A stretch of 64,000 nucleotides of DNA, from contig CAWZYM010000102.1 in assembly GCA_963966185.1 (NCBI GenBank), forward strand, positions 275,001 to 339,000, in the 5' to 3' direction. Shown here piece after piece: positions 13,424 to 25,714 of the stretch. Made by a program: the position numbers and the translations under genes. The notes under the pieces were generated by a model. That model saw nothing but the letters and a program-made list of their open reading frames with translations. It searched no databases and had not been told where the DNA came from. The stretch's first letter is position 1. Every line of letters starts with the position of its first letter. This stretch comes from Rhabditoides inermis (taxonomy: Eukaryota; Nematoda; Chromadorea; Rhabditida; Rhabditidae).

Positions 13424-13790
13424 TAGGGGGCACAAACGATTTTACGAAAATTAGAATTTCGAAATTTTGTTCTTACTATCGTTTAATACACTACTAATGG
13501 TTGTTGAAAACTGAGGTTAAACTCAAAAACGGTTTCGGAAAAAAATATTTAATCTTTGAAAGTTCACCATTTTTGAGGGGGCGTAAATGGCGCCAATTTC
13601 GATCAATTATTGATTTTTCATATTGATGCATCGAATAGGAATGGACGAGGTCATGTTTTCTGGATAGACTGTGTTCTAATCTACAATCCTGCGAAAGTCG
13701 CATCCATTTCTTTTCGATGCATCAAAAGTTATGACCGAACGGAATCGCGGAATCTGAGCGGAGTAAAATATTCGCCCTTTGAGCCCTCTA
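13424..13790. mobile_element. hAT-type MITE inserted in the 163-bp satellite
   Basis: A 367-bp foreign segment interrupts a satellite monomer. Its ends form imperfect terminal inverted repeats starting TAGGGGGC and, on the other strand, TAGAGGGC, matching in about 12 of the first 15 positions. The flanks are a perfect 8-bp target duplication GTTATATT (13416-13423 and 13791-13798). An 8-bp duplication with TAG-start termini is typical of hAT transposons. The two overlapping open frames inside resemble no transposase, so the copy is non-autonomous. A paralogous satellite block carries the intact empty site at 15593-15600. Confidence 0.85.
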
Positions 13791-16700
13791 GTTATATTTT
13801 ACAGAAACGGTTGTGAGTTGTAAAAAAAATGAAATCGATTTGTCTCACTCGTTTACCATATTGAAGTTCACGCTCTGTTCCTTCAAGTCTGAGTGGTTAG
13901 AAGTTCTGTTCACACAGATTAGATATCAGAAAAATCAGTCTTTGTTGTGAATGTGTGCTATATTTTACAGAAACGATTGTGAGTTGTAAAAAATGAAATC
14001 GGTTTGTCTCACTCGTTTACCATATTAAAGTTCACGCTCTGTTCTCCAAATCTGATTAGTTAAAAGTTCTGTTCACACAGATTAGATATCAGAAAAATCA
14101 GTCTTTGTTGTGAATATGTGTTATATTTTACAGAAACATATGTGCGTTGTAAAAAATGAAATCAGTTTGTCTCACTCGTTAACCATATTGAAGTTCACGC
14201 TCTGTTCTCCAAGTCTGAATAGTTAGAAGTTCTGTTCACACAGATTAGATATCAGAAAAATCAGTCTTTGTTCAGTCATATGTGCTATATTTTACAGAAA
14301 CGGTTGTGAGTTGTAAAAAATGAAACCGGTATGTCTCACTCGTTTACCATATTGAAGTTCACGCTCTGTTCTCCAAGTCTGAATAGTTAGAAGTTCTGTT
14401 CACACAGATTAGATATCAGAAAAATCAGTCTTTGTTGTGAATATGTGCTATATTTTACAGAAACGGTTGTGAGTTGTAAAAAATGAAACCGGTTTGTCTC
14501 ACTCGTTTACCATATTGAAGTTCACGCTCTGTTCTCCAAGTCTGAATAGGTAGAAGTTCTGTTCACACAGATTAGATATCAGAAAAATCAGTCTTTGTTG
14601 TGAATGTGTGCTATATTTTACAGAAACGGTTGTGAGTTGTAAAAAATGAAACCAGTTTGTCTCACTCGTTTACCATATTGAAGTTCACGCTTTGTTCTCC
14701 AAGTTTGAATAGTTAGAAATTCCGTTTCACACAGATTAGATATCAGAAAAATCAGTCTTTGTTGTGAATATGTGCTATATTTTACAGAAACGGTTGTGAG
14801 TTGTAAAAAATGAAATCGGTTTGTCTCACTTGTTTACCATATTGAAGTTCACGCTCCGTTCTCCAAGTCTGAATAGTTAGAAGTTCTGTTCACACAGATT
14901 AGATATCAGAAAAATCAGTCTTTGTTGTGAATATGTGCTATATTTTACAGAAACGGTTGTGAGTTGTAAAAAATGAAACCGGTTTGTCTCACTCGTTAAC
15001 CATATTGAAGTTCACGCTCTGTTCTCCAAGTCTGAATAGTTAGAAGTTCTGTTCACACAGATTAGATATCAGAAAAATCAGTCTTTGTTGTGAATATGTG
15101 TTATATTTTACAGAAACGGTTGTAAGTTGTAAAAAAAAATGAAATCGATTTGTCTCACTCGTTTACCATATTGAAGTTCACGCTCTGTTCCTTCAAGTCT
15201 GAATGGTTAGAAGTTCTGTTCACACAGATTAGATATCAGAAAAATCAGTCTTTGTTGTGAATGTGTGCTATATTTTACAGAAACGATTGTGAGTTGTAAA
15301 AAATGAAATCGGTTTGTCTCACTCGTTTACCATATTAAAGTTCACGCTCTGTTCTCCAAATCTGAATAGTTAGAAGTTCTGTTCACACAGATTAGATATC
15401 AGAAAAATCAGTCTTTGTTGTGAATATGTGTTATATTTTACAGAAACATATGTGCGTTGTAAAAAATGAAATCAGTTTGTCTCACTCGTTAACCATATTG
15501 AAGTTCACGCTCTGTTCTCCAAGTCTGAATAGTTAGAAGTTCTGTTCACACAGATTAGATATCAGAAAAATCAGTCTTTGTTGTGAATATGTGTTATATT
15601 TTACAGAAACGGTTGTGAGTTGTAAAAAAAATGAAATCGATTTGTCTCACTCGTTTACCATATTGAAGTTCACGCTCTGTTCCTTCAAGTCTGAGTGGTT
15701 AGAAGTTCTGTTCACACAGATTAGATATCAGAAAAATCAGTCTTTGTTGTGAATGTGTGCTATATTTTACAGAAACGATTGTGAGTTGTAAAAAATGAAA
15801 TCGGTTTGTCTCACTCGTTTACCATATTAAAGTTCACGCTCTGTTCTCCAAATCTGATTAGTTAAAAGTTCTGTTCACACAGATTAGATATCAGAAAAAT
15901 CAGTCTTTGTTGTGAATATGTGTTATATTTTACAGAAACATATGTGCGTTGTAAAAAATGAAATCAGTTTGTCTCACTCGTTAACCATATTGAAGTTCAC
16001 GCTCTGTTCTCCAAGTCTGAATAGTTAGAAGTTCTGTTCACACAGATTAGATATCAGAAAAATCAGTCTTTGTTCAGTCATATGTGCTATATTTTACAGA
16101 AACGGTTGTGAGTTGTAAAAAATGAAACCGGTATGTCTCACTCGTTTACCATATTGAAGTTCACGCTCTGTTCTCCAAGTCTGAATAGTTAGAAGTTCTG
16201 TTCACACAGATTAGATATCAGAAAAATCAGTCTTTGTTGTGAATATGTGCTATATTTTACAGAAACGGTTGTGAGTTGTAAAAAATGAAACCGGTTTGTC
16301 TCACTCGTTTACCATATTGAAGTTCACGCTCTGTTCTCCAAGTCTGAATAGGTAGAAGTTCTGTTCACACAGATTAGATATCAGAAAAATCAGTCTTTGT
16401 TGTGAATGTGTGCTATATTTTACAGAAACGATTCTGAGTTGTAAAAAATGAAATCGGTTTGTCTCACTCGTTCACCATATTGAAGTTCACGCTCTGTTCC
16501 TTCAAGTCGGAATGGTTAGAAGTTCTGTTCACACAGATTAGATATCAGAAAAATCAGTCTTTGTTGTGAATGTGTGCTATATTTTACAGAAACGATTCTG
16601 AGTTGTAAAAAATGAAATCGGTTTGTCTCACTCGTTTACCATATTGAAGTTCACGCTCTGTTCTCCAAGTCTGAATAGTTAGAAGTTCTGTTCACACAGA

Positions 16701-17742
16701 TTAGATATCAGAAAAATCAGTCTTTGTTCAGTCATATGTGCTATATTTTACAGAAACGGTTGTGAGTTGTAAAAAAATGAAACCGGTTTGTCTCACTCGT
16801 TTACCATATTGAAGTTCACGCTCTGTTCTCCAAGTCTGAATAGTTAGAAGTTCTGTTCACACAGATTAGATATCAGAAAAATCAGTCTTTGTTGTGAATA
16901 TGTGCTATATTTTACAGAAACGGTTGTGAGTTGTAAAAAATGAAACCGGTTTGTCTCACTCGTTTACCATATTGAAGTTCACGCTCTGTTCTCCAAGTCT
17001 GAATAGTTAGAAGTTCTGTTCACACAGATTAGATATCAGAAAAATCAGACTTTGTTGTGAATATGTATTTTGTCTCACTCGTTTACCATATTAAAGTTCA
17101 CGCTCTGTTCTCCAAGTCTGAATAGTTAGAAGTTCTACTCACACAGACTAGATATCAGAAAAATCAGTCTTTGTTGTGAATATGTGCTAAATTTTACAGA
17201 AACGGTTGTGAGTTGTAAAAAATGAAATCGGTTTGTCTCACTCGTTTACCATATTGAAGTTCACGCTCTGTTCTCCAAGTCTGAATAGTTAGAAGTTCTG
17301 TTCACACAGATTAGATATCAGAAAAATCAGTCTTTGTTGTGAATATGTGTTATATTTTACAGAAACATATGTGCGTTGTAAAAAATGAAATCAGTTTGTC
17401 TCACTCGTTAACCATATTGAAGTTCACGCTCTGTTCTCCAAGTCTGAATAGTTAGAAGTTCTGTTCACACAGATTAGATATCAGAAAAATCAGTCTTTGT
17501 TGTGAATATGTGTTATATTTTACAGAAACGGTTGTGAGTTGTAAAAAAATGAAATCGATTTGTCTCACTCGTTTACCATATTGAAGTTCACGCTCTGTTC
17601 CTTCAAGTCTGAGTGGTTAGAAGTTCTGTTCACACAGATTAGATATCAGAAAAATCAGTCTTTGTTGTGAATGTGTGCTATATTTTACAGAAACGATTGT
17701 GAGTTGTGAAAAATGAAATCGGTTTGTCTCACTCGTTTACCA
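13791..17742 (+). repeat. 163-bp satellite array, middle part
   Basis: Continuation of the 163-bp array after the hAT insertion. A block of about ten monomers (about 15420-17050) is repeated from about 17340 onward and continues beyond the Helitron insertion to about 20940. Monomers with TGTTCAGTCATATG, CCTTCAAGTC and ACATATGTGCG variants mark the order. Confidence 0.97.
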
Positions 17743-19771
17743 TCGCCTTTTCTACTAAAATGTCCTATGGTGTCCGTCATTCCAGAGTCATAACTAGCTT
17801 CAAACTCAACCGATTCCCATGAAACTTGGTAAAAAAGTTGTGTTCTCTTCCAAGGACGACGACAAAATTCAGGCACCTCTCAACTCCTCCTCTACGTCCA
17901 TATTTGGTCAAAAAACCACCAAAAATGGTCACTTTTGCACTTTTTCTTGTGTGTCCGCGGGCATAACTCCGTTTCTACCGAACCGATTTGCGTCAAACTT
18001 TGCGAAAAGTTTACATAGTACTTTAGGATGCAGTCCACTTTGTGATTACTCTCCAATTACACTCATTGCCTATATTTGGTAGAAAAACCTCAAAATTCGC
18101 CGATTTTGGTGCTGTCCGCTGCAAAAGCTTCTCACCTAAGAAACAGTTTCGCTTCTTGTTCTGTAATTACTTTCAACAATTAGTTCTGTCACTAACCTGC
18201 AAGTTTCATCATCATTGGTTACGGTGTAAGGAAAATATAGCCAAATTAGCAAGAGCCGCGCGCGCGCTCTCGCCTCACTTTTGCGATTTTTAGTATTTCC
18301 GCGGTCATAACTCGATTCATACAAAACCAATTTGCAAGAAACTTGACTGATAGTTGAGTTTACGTCTTGTGATGCAGTCCATTCTGTGACAGTTCTCAAT
18401 TTTGCTTTCATTACCTCTCTTTTTGGTCAAAATACTACCAAAAATGGTCACTTTTTCACTTTTTCATGTGTGTCCGCAAGATTATCTCCGTTTCTACTGA
18501 ATCGATTCGCGTGAAACTTCGCAGAAAAATTACTTTGTGTTACAGAATGCAGTCCACTTTCTTATACGTCTCTACTTACTCTGGTTATAGAAGAAAAACC
18601 ACGAAAACCATTAAATTTGTAACTGTCTGCAGCAAACGTTTCTCATCTAAGCAACATCTCTGTTTTATTTTCCGTAATTACGTTCAAACGTTTTTTTTTC
18701 CGTAAAATTCAACCTGAGTGGTTACAATGTGAGAAAGATATAGCCAATTTATCAAAAGGTGCACGCGCGAGAGGAGACCTGAGAGAAAGAGAAAGAGGAA
18801 GAGAGGGAAAAAGAAAAAGAGATAGATAAAAAAAGAGAAAGAAAGAGAGAAAGAGATTAGTGAGGGGAAGATGTTGCAGAAGCAGAAAAGCAGAACTGTC
18901 TGTTTTCGTAGCATGAAAGGAACAGTGGCGACTTATTTGACACGGAGTATTTTTTTTAAAACCATGTTAACCTAACACATTTGCATTTTTTTTTTCGAAA
19001 GAACGACGATTCTGCGTTACTTTCGAATCTGACACTGCCAAGGATTCAGATGAAAATTTGAATTTCCCGCCAACGCTTCAATACTGCAAATTGGGGTCGG
19101 AGACATAAGCGCAATTGAACAACGCTTAGTCAATAGCTTCATGGCTCAGAGCATGTGCGCTGCATTGTGGCCCCCGATCTTCGCCGGTTCGATCCCACGG
19201 CCAAATGTTTTGCTCGTGTGAAAATGATGAGTTGTGGCAGGTTGTGACAGAAATAAGTCGCCACTGTGTCTTTAACACTGGAAGAAAAACGAAAAAAATA
19301 AATAAAGAGAAAGCAGGGAGATAAAGAGAGGAAGGAGAGAGCGAGAAGAGAGGGGAGAAAGAGGGAGAGATAGAAGGAGGAGGGCTAATATCAGAGCGAT
19401 GCTGACTTGTGCCTGAGCGCATTTAGTTTTTGGGAGCATAGAAAAGTACAGTTCAGAAAAAAGAAATATATCATTATTCTTTTCATAGACATTGATAGGT
19501 GAAGCGCGCGGCAGCTTACTATAGGACTTGCAAACCAGTTATTATTGTTATTATTATTATTACCCCGCTCCTAGACAACATACTTATCAGTGCAATCAAT
19601 ACATCAATCGACTAATCTTCTTTACGTTAATAATTCGTTTCACTCGTCAAAATGTTATGAATTTGTGGATAAACAGTAGTATTGAACATAACCAAAAACT
19701 TGTATGAATTTCTATTCTTCTAATTTTCATGTTCTAGCGCGGAGGCGCGCGACAGCGCGCCGGAGCGCTAG
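17743..19771 (+). mobile_element. Non-autonomous Helitron-like element in the satellite
   Basis: The element starts TCGCCTTTTCTAC, ends in a GC-rich hairpin plus CTAG, and lies exactly between A (17742) and T (19772) with no target duplication: all three Helitron hallmarks. The undisturbed site is visible in a paralogous monomer at 15824/15825. The terminal hairpin (about 19735-19771) is bounded by CTAG on both sides. The body has TTCAT-rich unique DNA, purine-rich tracts (18780-18860 and 19270-19390) and a tRNA-like segment. No Rep/helicase frame exists. The first 65 bp are nearly repeated in inverse at 46033-46100. Confidence 0.85.
19135..19207 (+). mobile_element. tRNA-derived SINE-like segment
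   Basis: A box A-like TGGCTCAGAGC (19142-19152) and a perfect box B GGTTCGATCC (19186-19195) lie at tRNA-like spacing. The cloverleaf is not convincing, so this reads as a tRNA-derived SINE head rather than a working tRNA gene. It lies inside a segment bounded by a 17-bp inverted repeat (18922-18938 and 19251-19267). Confidence 0.5.
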
Positions 19772-21603
19772 TATTAAAGTTCACGCTCTGTTCTCCAAAT
19801 CTGATTAGTTAAAAGTTCTGTTCACACAGATTAGATATCAGAAAAATCAGTCTTTGTTGTGAATATGTGTTATATTTTACAGAAACATATGTGCGTTGTA
19901 AAAAATGAAATCAGTTTGTCTCACTCGTTAACCATATTGAAGTTCACGCTCTGTTCTCCAAGTCTGAATAGTTAGAAGTTCTGTTCACACAGATTAGATA
20001 TCAGAAAAATCAGTCTTTGTTCAGTCATATGTGCTATATTTTACAGAAACGGTTGTGAGTTGTAAAAAATGAAACCGGTATGTCTCACTCGTTTACCATA
20101 TTGAAGTTCACGCTCTGTTCTCCAAGTCTGAATAGTTAGAAGTTCTGTTCACACAGATTAGATATCAGAAAAATCAGTCTTTGTTGTGAATATGTGCTAT
20201 ATTTTACAGAAACGGTTGTGAGTTGTAAAAAATGAAACCGGTTTGTCTCACTCGTTTACCATATTGAAGTTCACGCTCTGTTCTCCAAGTCTGAATAGGT
20301 AGAAGTTCTGTTCACACAGATTAGATATCAGAAAAATCAGTCTTTGTTGTGAATGTGTGCTATATTTTACAGAAACGATTCTGAGTTGTAAAAAATGAAA
20401 TCGGTTTGTCTCACTCGTTCACCATATTGAAGTTCACGCTCTGTTCCTTCAAGTCGGAATGGTTAGAAGTTCTGTTCACACAGATTAGATATCAGAAAAA
20501 TCAGTCTTTGTTGTGAATGTGTGCTATATTTTACAGAAACGATTCTGAGTTGTAAAAAATGAAATCGGTTTGTCTCACTCGTTTACCATATTGAAGTTCA
20601 CGCTCTGTTCTCCAAGTCTGAATAGTTAGAAGTTCTGTTCACACAGATTAGATATCAGAAAAATCAGTCTTTGTTCAGTCATATGTGCTATATTTTACAG
20701 AAACGGTTGTGAGTTGTAAAAAAATGAAACCGGTTTGTCTCACTCGTTTACCATATTGAAGTTCACGCTCTGTTCTCCAAGTCTGAATAGTTAGAAGTTC
20801 TGTTCACACAGATTAGATATCAGAAAAATCAGTCTTTGTTGTGAATATGTGCTATATTTTACAGAAACGGTTGTGAGTTGTAAAAAATGAAACCGGTTTG
20901 TCTCACTCGTTTACCATATTGAAGTTCACGCTCTGTTCTCCAAGTCTGAAAAGTTAGAAGTTCTACTCACACAGATTAGATATCAGAAAAATCAGTCTTT
21001 GTTGTGAATATGTGTTATATTTTACAGAAACGGTTGTGAGTTGTAAAAAAATGAAATCGGTTTGTCTCACTCGTTTACCATATGGAAGTTCACGCTCTGT
21101 TCCTTCAAGTCTGAATGGTTAGAAGTTCTGTTCACACAGATTAGATATCAGAAAAATCAGTCTTTGTTGTGAATGTGTGCTATATTTTACAGAAACGATT
21201 GTGAGTTGTAAAAAATGAAATCGGTTTGTCTCACTCGTTTACCATATTAAAGTTCACGCTCTGTTCTCCAAGTCTGAATAGTTAGAAGTTCTACTCACAC
21301 AGATTAGATATCAGAAAAATCAGTCTTTGTTGTGAATATGTGTTATATTTTACAGAAACGGTTGTGAGTTGTAAAAAAATGAAATCGGTTTGTCTCACTC
21401 GTTTACCATATGGAAGTTCACGCTCTGTTCCTTCAAGTCTGAATGGTTAGAAGTTCTGTTCACACAGATTAGATATCAGAAAAATCAGTCTTTGTTGTGA
21501 ATGTGTGCTATATTTTACAGAAACGATTGTGAGTTGTAAAAAATGAAATCGGTTTGTCTCACTCGTTTACCATATTGAAGTTCACGCTCTGTTCTCCATC
21601 TGA
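19772..21603 (+). repeat. 163-bp satellite array, right part
   Basis: The array resumes in the same phase on the far side of the Helitron-like element, starting TATTAAAGTTCACG, and runs about eleven more monomers. It stops at CTCCATCTGATATTT, where the 3' hairpin of the next Helitron-like element begins. Confidence 0.97.
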
Positions 21604-21884
21604 TATTTCTAGCGCTTCGCGCGCTAGAAATATAGGTAAAAAAAGAGGAGAAAATTATCTATCGATTGATAGATAGATTGACTTGATATGTGCTCTGGAA
21701 AATGCTATTAGGAGCTGTGCTAGAAGTGCTGTTGTCAGTCTTTTAATAGATGACTGATCTTTATTTATTTCCCTATTTTTTTTTATTTTTCAGTAGTTTC
21801 AAATATTTAGAAAGTGTCACAGGTTATCAGTATCTGGTTGATAGTATCTGCTTGACTGCTTATCTACAGATGTTATATTTACTA

Positions 21885-23294
21885 TGCTCATAGAAGGCGA
21901 TCCGGGCACGCTCCGCGCGCCTCCACGGTTAAAGTATATCAGTAGATCAGTAATTATAAAAAAACATTGATCACTGATACTGATATGCATTTTCTCCGAC
22001 TTTTTGATCTTTTACTCTTTCGTTTGCACATAGAGGGCGCTCCGGCACGCTTCGCGCGCATCCGCGGTCAAAGTCTATCAGTATATCAGTAATAATAAGA
22101 ATATATTGATCACTGCTACTGATATGCATTTTCTCCGACTCTCTGATCGTTCACTTTCTCGTATGCACATAAAAAGCGCTTCGGCACGCTTCGCGCGCCT
22201 CCGCGGTCAAAGTCGATCAGTAGATCAGTAATACCAAGACTATATTTATCACTGCTACTGATATGCAATCTCTCCTACTCTCTGATCTTTCACTCTCTCG
22301 TATGCACATAGAAAGCGCTCCGGCACGCTTCGCGCGCCTCCGCGGTCAACGTATATCAGTAGATCAGTAATTATAAAAAATATAATGTCACTGCTACTGA
22401 TATGCATTCTCTCCTACTCTCTGATCTTTCACTCTCTCGTATGCACATAGAGGGCGCTCCGGCACGCTTCGCGCGCCTCCGCGGTCAAAGCCTATCAGTA
22501 GATAATTAAAAATAAGAATATATTGATCACTGCTACTGATATGCATTTTCTCCGACTCTCTGATCGTTCACTCTCTCGTATGCACATAGAAAGCGCTCCG
22601 GTACGCTTCGCGCGCCTCCGCGGTCAAAGCCTATCAGTAGATCAGTAATTATAATAATATACTGATCACTGATACTGATATGCCTTCTCTCCTACTCTCT
22701 GATCTTTTACTCTCTCGTACACACATAGAAAGCGCTCCGGCACGCTTCGCGCGCCTCCGCGGTCAATGCCGATCAGTAGATGAGTAATTATAATAATATA
22801 TTGATCACTGTAACTGATATGCATTTTCTGCGACTATCTGATTTTTCACTCTCTCTTATGCACATAGATGGCGCTCCGTCACGCTCCGCGCGCCTCCGCG
22901 GTCAAACTATATCAATAGATCAGTAAAATAAGAATATATTGATCACTGCTACGGATATGCATTTATGCATCCGACTCTCTGATCGTTCACTTTCTATCAT
23001 GCACATAGAAAGCGCTCCGGCACGCTCCGCGCGCCTCCGCGGTCAAAGTCGATCAGTAGATCAGTAGTATTAAGAATGTATTGATCACTGCTACTGATAT
23101 GAATTTTTCACAGATCTAATATCATAAAATATCTACTCTCGCCTATGTTCATAGATAGCCGCTCCGCGTGCCTCCGCGGTCAAATCCTATCAGTAGCTGG
23201 TTGACAATTTTTATTTATTATAGATCCAAGTATAATTTATACTTATCACTGGTATAATATTATAAAATATAAGCGAGAGAGGAAAAAGAGCAAG

Positions 23295-23343
<49 letters not shown>

Positions 23344-23390
23344 GAGAAAGAGAGAGAGAAAAAAAGAGGAAGAAGAAAGAGAGAGAGAGA

Positions 23391-23429
<39 letters not shown>

Positions 23430-24330
23430 GAAAAAGAGAGGGATGAGAAATACTGATATGCATTTTCTCCGATCTTCTGATCGTTCACTTTCTCGTATGC
23501 ACATAGAAGCGCTCCGGCACGCTTCGCGCGCCTTCGCGGTCAAAGCCGATCAGTATATCTGTGATAGTAAGAATATATATAGATCACTGCTTCTGATATG
23601 AATTTTCTCCGACTCTCTGATCGTTCACTTTCTATGCACATAGAAAGCGCTCCGGCACGCTTCGCGCGCCTCCGCGGTCAAAGTATATCAGTAGATCAGT
23701 AATAGTAAGAATATATTGATCACTGCTTCTGATATGAATTTTTCTCCGACTCTCTGATCGTTCACTTTCTATGCACATAGAAAGCGCTCCGGCACGCTTC
23801 GCGCGCCTCCGCGGTCAAAGTATATCAGTAGATCAGTAATAGTAAGAATATAATTATCACTGCTACTGATATGCATTTTATCCGACTCTCTGATCGTTCA
23901 CTTTCTCGTATGCACATAGAAAGCGCTCTGGCACGCTTCGCGCGCCTCCGCGGTGAACGTATATCAGTAGATCAGTAAAAATAAGAATATATTAATCACT
24001 GCTACTGATATGCATTTTCTTTGACTCTCTGATCGTTCACTTTCTCGTATGCACATAGAAGGCGCTCCGGCACGCTTCGCGCGCCTCCGCGGTCAAAGCC
24101 GATCAGTAGATCAGTAATTATAATAATACATTGATGCATTGATCACTGATACTGATATGCATTTTCTCCGACTCTTTGATTTTTTTACTCTTTCGTATGC
24201 ACATAGAAGGCGCTCCGGCACGCTTCGAGCGCCTCCGCGGTCAAAGCCGATCAGTTTATCAGTAATTATAATAAAACATTGCACATAGAAAGCGCTCCGG
24301 CACACTCCGCGGTAAAAGCCTATCAGTACT
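21885..24330 (-). repeat. 139-bp satellite array in E0
   Basis: About 17 monomers of roughly 139 bp. Each has TACTGATATGCATTTTCTCC, CTCTGATC, TCGTATGCACATAGAAAG, a GC-rich core GCTCCGGCACGCTTCGCG and TATCAGTAGATCAGTAAT. An internal GA tract (about 23273-23440) splits the array; satellite resumes directly after it. Confidence 0.95.
23273..23440 (+). repeat. GA microsatellite inside the 139-bp array
   Basis: Nearly pure GA tract with a few GAC and GAAAAA interruptions. It is preceded by the same junction sequence (CTGGTTGACA-like, then ATAATATTATAAAATATAAG) that elsewhere marks the end of an array. Confidence 0.9.
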
Positions 24331-24387
24331 ATTTATTATAGATACAAGTATAATTTATAGTTATCACTGGTTTAATATTGTAAAATA

Positions 24388-24442
<55 letters not shown>

Positions 24443-24598
24443 AGAGTGGGTAAGAGTGGGATGTACAGCTGGTTGACAATTATGATTTAATTTAGATGCA
24501 AGTAGACTTTATAGTTATCACTAATCTGAAATCATAAACTATAAAAGAGAGATAGAGGAAGAGAGGAGATAGGGAGAGAGAAAGAGAGCGAGCGAGCG

Positions 24599-24634
<36 letters not shown>

Positions 24635-24650
24635 GAAAAAGGAGGAATGA
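24331..24650 (+). repeat. Doubled array-end junction with GA microsatellites
   Basis: Two successive copies of the junction (TATAGTTATCACT followed by A/T-rich DNA) each run into a GA tract (about 24390-24440, preceded by GT repeats, and about 24543-24632). The same doubled arrangement is seen at 51510-51830. Confidence 0.85.
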
Positions 24651-25631
24651 GAAAAGAAGGTTACATAGTATTTACTCAGAATATGGTAATCGCGCAGTTT
24701 GTTGGAGTGTGGTGAGCTGTTTCGTAGTGCATGGTGATGTTCTCGCTCATTTGCACAATTGACTGTCTTTTTCTCTGACATCAGACAGACTGGCAGCTGG
24801 TGCACTCTCACCTCGCCACACTCTCTCGTCGCGGGCAATAAAGTGGCGCCGATTAGAGGAATTTAATTGATAGCGGGCGTAAGAGGTCACAAAAAGATGC
24901 AAATTTTGGTAGAAGTGTAGTGGCCACCTATTTGCATGTTGTAGTAAAGGGAGATCTGACACGGTTGCCTAGTTTTCTTGAACAGCCCGCGACAACTGTT
25001 TGGTGTCGCCTCGCCTCGATTAAATCACTTCGTGAAAGGAAACGAGGAGGAGTTATAAAAAGATTACGGGCAGATTTGTAGGTGAGGGAGTATAGAGGAG
25101 TGACGTCGAAACCGTTTATCGAAAGCTGAAGTCTGCGATCCGCAGTGCTCGTTCTTGTAAGGTCTACTCGCCGCAGCCGATTCGCCAGTGACCCGTCTCC
25201 TCGCCTCACACACTATTTCGCCGCTTTTGTGTCTGACTCTCTCTGATTACGCGCTATTTCGTCGGACTTTCTGGAGCTTATAGCTCCTCGGATATGAGAG
25301 ATAACGAGCTGAAAATTGGAATCCTGCATCTCGGGACCGAGACCATCGGATCGATGTCACGTTTGGCTAGATAGGAGTAGTGGCTGGCGCGGTAGAGCGA
25401 TGTATGGACAGACACCATAGGGCATTTTACACATACACCCGACTGGGTGCGTCAAAAGACGTGAAGTTTCGTCCCATAAGGGACGTGGGTTGGTCATACG
25501 ACCAAAGGGTAATGCTAAGAAAAGACAGATCATACTGGGAAGAGGGTAATTTCTCCCCTCAAATCACCCAGCATCACTGCCAGATCTAATTACAAAAAAA
25601 TCAAAAGAAGTTCTATTTCAAAAAATCATAG

Positions 25632-25714
25632 CACACATCCGGTTTCGGTCCCTTCCACCAGACCGGATGTGTGAACCTACCAGCCGGGACCATCATCAGT
25701 GATGAGCTGGTAGG
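25632..25714 (-). other. Paired hairpins with complementary loops (pseudo-LTR)
   Basis: Two adjacent hairpins: a perfect 12-bp stem (25632-25643 with 25662-25673) and a perfect 8-bp stem (25676-25683 with 25707-25714). One loop contains GGTCCC and the other GGGACC, so the loops can pair. On the minus strand one loop carries CTGATGA and the other ends in GAAA, the two conserved strands of a hammerhead ribozyme, but in a non-canonical topology. Probably an RNA structure important to the retroelement; catalysis is unproven. Confidence 0.6.

Larger units (their letters stand above)
21609..25442 (-). mobile_element. Helitron-like element with 139-bp satellite cargo (E0)
   Basis: On the minus strand it starts TCGGGTGTATGTGTAAAATG (5' end at 25442), close to the start of the element at 37930. 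It then has an about 790-bp 5' tail (24650-25442), GA/CT microsatellites, the 139-bp satellite, an about 270-bp leader and a 3' hairpin bounded by CTAG (21609-21626). Unlike the other copies, the hairpin here is extended outward to ATATTT on both arms, so the outer border is slightly ambiguous. The tail holds a minus-strand open frame of 93 codons (24928-25209) shared with other copies. No transposition protein is encoded. Confidence 0.75.

Noticed and set aside
13494..13816. Two overlapping frames of 68-69 codons
   Set aside because: Both lie within or across the hAT-type MITE and do not resemble a transposase.
19135..19207. Functional tRNA gene
   Set aside because: Boxes A and B are present but acceptor and anticodon stems do not form properly, and the sequence lies inside a transposon.
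3894..21603. CRISPR-like array
   Set aside because: The repeat unit is a contiguous 163-bp satellite without unique spacers, in a eukaryotic context.
23211..23543. 110-codon Ser-Leu frame
   Set aside because: Reading of a GA microsatellite and neighbouring satellite; same for frames at 38772, 57247, 59172 and 63393.
25632..25714. Canonical hammerhead ribozyme
   Set aside because: CTGATGA and GAAA are present, but the stem order is wrong for type I, II or III, and extra bases separate the first stem from the core. Kept only as an unusual structure.
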